Below are positions 6,329-7,378 of a stretch of DNA of 7,378 bases, one piece after another. The stretch's first letter is position 1. Every line of letters starts with the position of its first letter. Origin of the DNA: an uncultured Lachnospiraceae bacterium. GTDB lineage: Bacteria; Bacillota; Clostridia; Lachnospirales; Lachnospiraceae. The notes beneath the pieces were generated by a model. That model saw nothing but the letters and a program-made list of their open reading frames with translations, had not been told where the DNA came from and did no database searches. A program made the translations under genes and the position numbers. The DNA lies in NCBI GenBank assembly GCA_947177465.1, contig CAMWUP010000099.1, positions 1-7,378 of the forward strand, written 5' to 3'.

Positions 6329-7378
6329 ATGAATATTTCAAAATTCACGCAGAAGTCCATGGAAGCCGTGGAGGGCTGCCAGAAGCTGGCTTATGAATAT
6401 GGGAATCAGGAAATAGAACAGGAGCATTTGCTCTATAGCCTTTTGACCATAGAAGACAGTCTGATTTTAAAGCTGATTGAAAAAATGGAAGTGAATAAGG
6501 AGCATTTTCTCGGACGCGTCGAGGAAGCGCTTCAGAAAAGAGTCAAGGTACAGGGCGGCGAGCTGCATGTGGGGCCGGATTTGAACAAGGCGCTTTTGTC
6601 CGCTGAGGATGAGGCAAAGCGACTTGGGGACGAGTATGTCTCTGTGGAGCATCTCTTCCTGTCCATGCTGCAGAATCCGAACAAAGCACTCAAGGAAATT
6701 TTCAGGGAATACGGCATCACCAGAGAGCGTTTCCTGCAGGCGCTCTCCACCGTGAGAGGCAATCAGAGAGTCACCAGTGACAATCCAGAGGCGACTTATG
6801 ATACACTGGCAAAGTACGGGCAGGAGCTTGTGGAAAAGGCAAGGGAGCAGAAGCTTGACCCCGTGATTGGACGCGACGGTGAAATCCGCAACATTATCCG
6901 TATTCTCTCCCGAAAGACCAAAAACAATCCGGTGCTCATCGGTGAACCGGGCGTCGGCAAAACGGCGGTAGTGGAGGGGCTGGCGCAGCGTATCGTGCGT
7001 GGCGACGTGCCGCAGGGACTGAAGGACAAAAAGATTTTTGCGCTGGATATGGGCGCACTGGTCGCAGGCGCTAAGTATCGTGGCGAATTTGAGGAGCGTT
7101 TAAAGGCGGTACTGGAGGAGGTCAAAAAGAGCGACGGACAGATTATCCTCTTTATTGACGAGCTGCATACCATTGTGGGTGCGGGCAAGACGGACGGCGC
7201 GCTGGATGCCGGCAATATGTTAAAGCCCATGCTGGCAAGGGGAGAGCTGCACTGTATCGGCGCGACCACTTTGGACGAGTACCGGCAGTATATTGAAAAG
7301 GATGCGGCATTGGAGCGGCGTTTTCAGCCGGTCATGGTGGACGAACCTACAGTGGAGGACACAGTCTCCATACTGCGC
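6329..7378 (+). CDS. clpB: ClpB ATP-dependent disaggregase, N-terminal 350 residues (cut by window end)
   Basis: ClpB is the hexameric AAA+ chaperone that, with DnaK, pulls proteins out of aggregates after stress; it acts in the cytoplasm. The visible part begins MNISKFTQKSMEAVEGCQKL, a characteristic ClpB start, and contains the two Clp_N repeats (about 1-145). The first AAA+ module follows, with Walker A GEPGVGKT at 205-212, a pore loop centred on Tyr250 in AGAKYRGEFEER, Walker B ILFIDE at 273-278 with catalytic Glu278, and an arginine finger in LERRFQPV. Positions agree closely with Escherichia coli ClpB. The coiled-coil middle domain and the second AAA+ module should lie beyond the window, so ClpC/ClpA is not formally excluded, though the N-terminus argues strongly for ClpB. 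The ATG has AAGGAGG (6314-6320) eight bases upstream. The frame is intact to the last base. Confidence 0.93.
   Translation, partial: MNISKFTQKSMEAVEGCQKLAYEYGNQEIEQEHLLYSLLTIEDSLILKLIEKMEVNKEHFLGRVEEALQKRVKVQGGELHVGPDLNKALLSAEDEAKRLGDEYVSVEHLFLSMLQNPNKALKEIFREYGITRERFLQALSTVRGNQRVTSDNPEATYDTLAKYGQELVEKAREQKLDPVIGRDGEIRNIIRILSRKTKNNPVLIGEPGVGKTAVVEGLAQRIVRGDVPQGLKDKKIFALDMGALVAGAKYRGEFEERLKAVLEEVKKSDGQIILFIDELHTIVGAGKTDGALDAGNMLKPMLARGELHCIGATTLDEYRQYIEKDAALERRFQPVMVDEPTVEDTVSILR

Overview
The window looks like a chromosomal segment from an anaerobic, probably gut-dwelling member of the Bacillota, most likely Lachnospiraceae. This rests on the Gram-positive ribosome binding sites (AGGAGG, AAGGAGG), the style of the MATE, AgcS and ClpB proteins, and a domain-swapped family 3 glycosidase of a type known from Ruminococcus and Butyrivibrio. 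The taxon is inferred from protein character, not from a search.

Layout. Positions 1-289 hold the wreck of a type II toxin-antitoxin locus: the tail of a Phd/YefM-like antitoxin runs directly into the C-terminal end of a RelE/ParE-like toxin, with the rest of the toxin missing. Positions 290-362 are AT-rich and contain nothing I can assign. Positions 363-485 are a 123-bp palindromic element with perfect 24-bp terminal inverted repeats, probably a MITE-like or structured intergenic repeat. Positions 486-613 carry a good promoter and a small leader hairpin for the next gene.

Positions 614-4837 are a probable two-gene operon on the + strand: a MATE-family efflux pump, then (32 bp gap from stop codon to start codon, strong Shine-Dalgarno) a 937-residue cytoplasmic GH3 glycoside hydrolase whose two catalytic domains occur in swapped order. 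The pair could link intracellular deglycosylation of imported glycosides to export of a product or toxic aglycone; this is inference. Positions 4873-6195, on the - strand and convergent with the GH3 gene, encode an AgcS-type alanine/glycine:cation symporter. No convincing terminator lies in the 35-bp gap between them.

Positions 6196-6328 are a divergent intergenic region with a promoter for clpB and a perfect 11-bp inverted repeat that brackets its -10 box. It resembles neither CIRCE nor a CtsR box. From 6329 to the window end is the first 350 codons of clpB, the disaggregase chaperone, cut by the window edge.

No RNA gene, CRISPR array, insertion sequence with a transposase or phage gene was found. 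The items most worth a second look are the palindromic element, the operator-like repeat at clpB, the swapped GH3 and the collapsed toxin-antitoxin pair. I did not see a clearly new multi-gene system.
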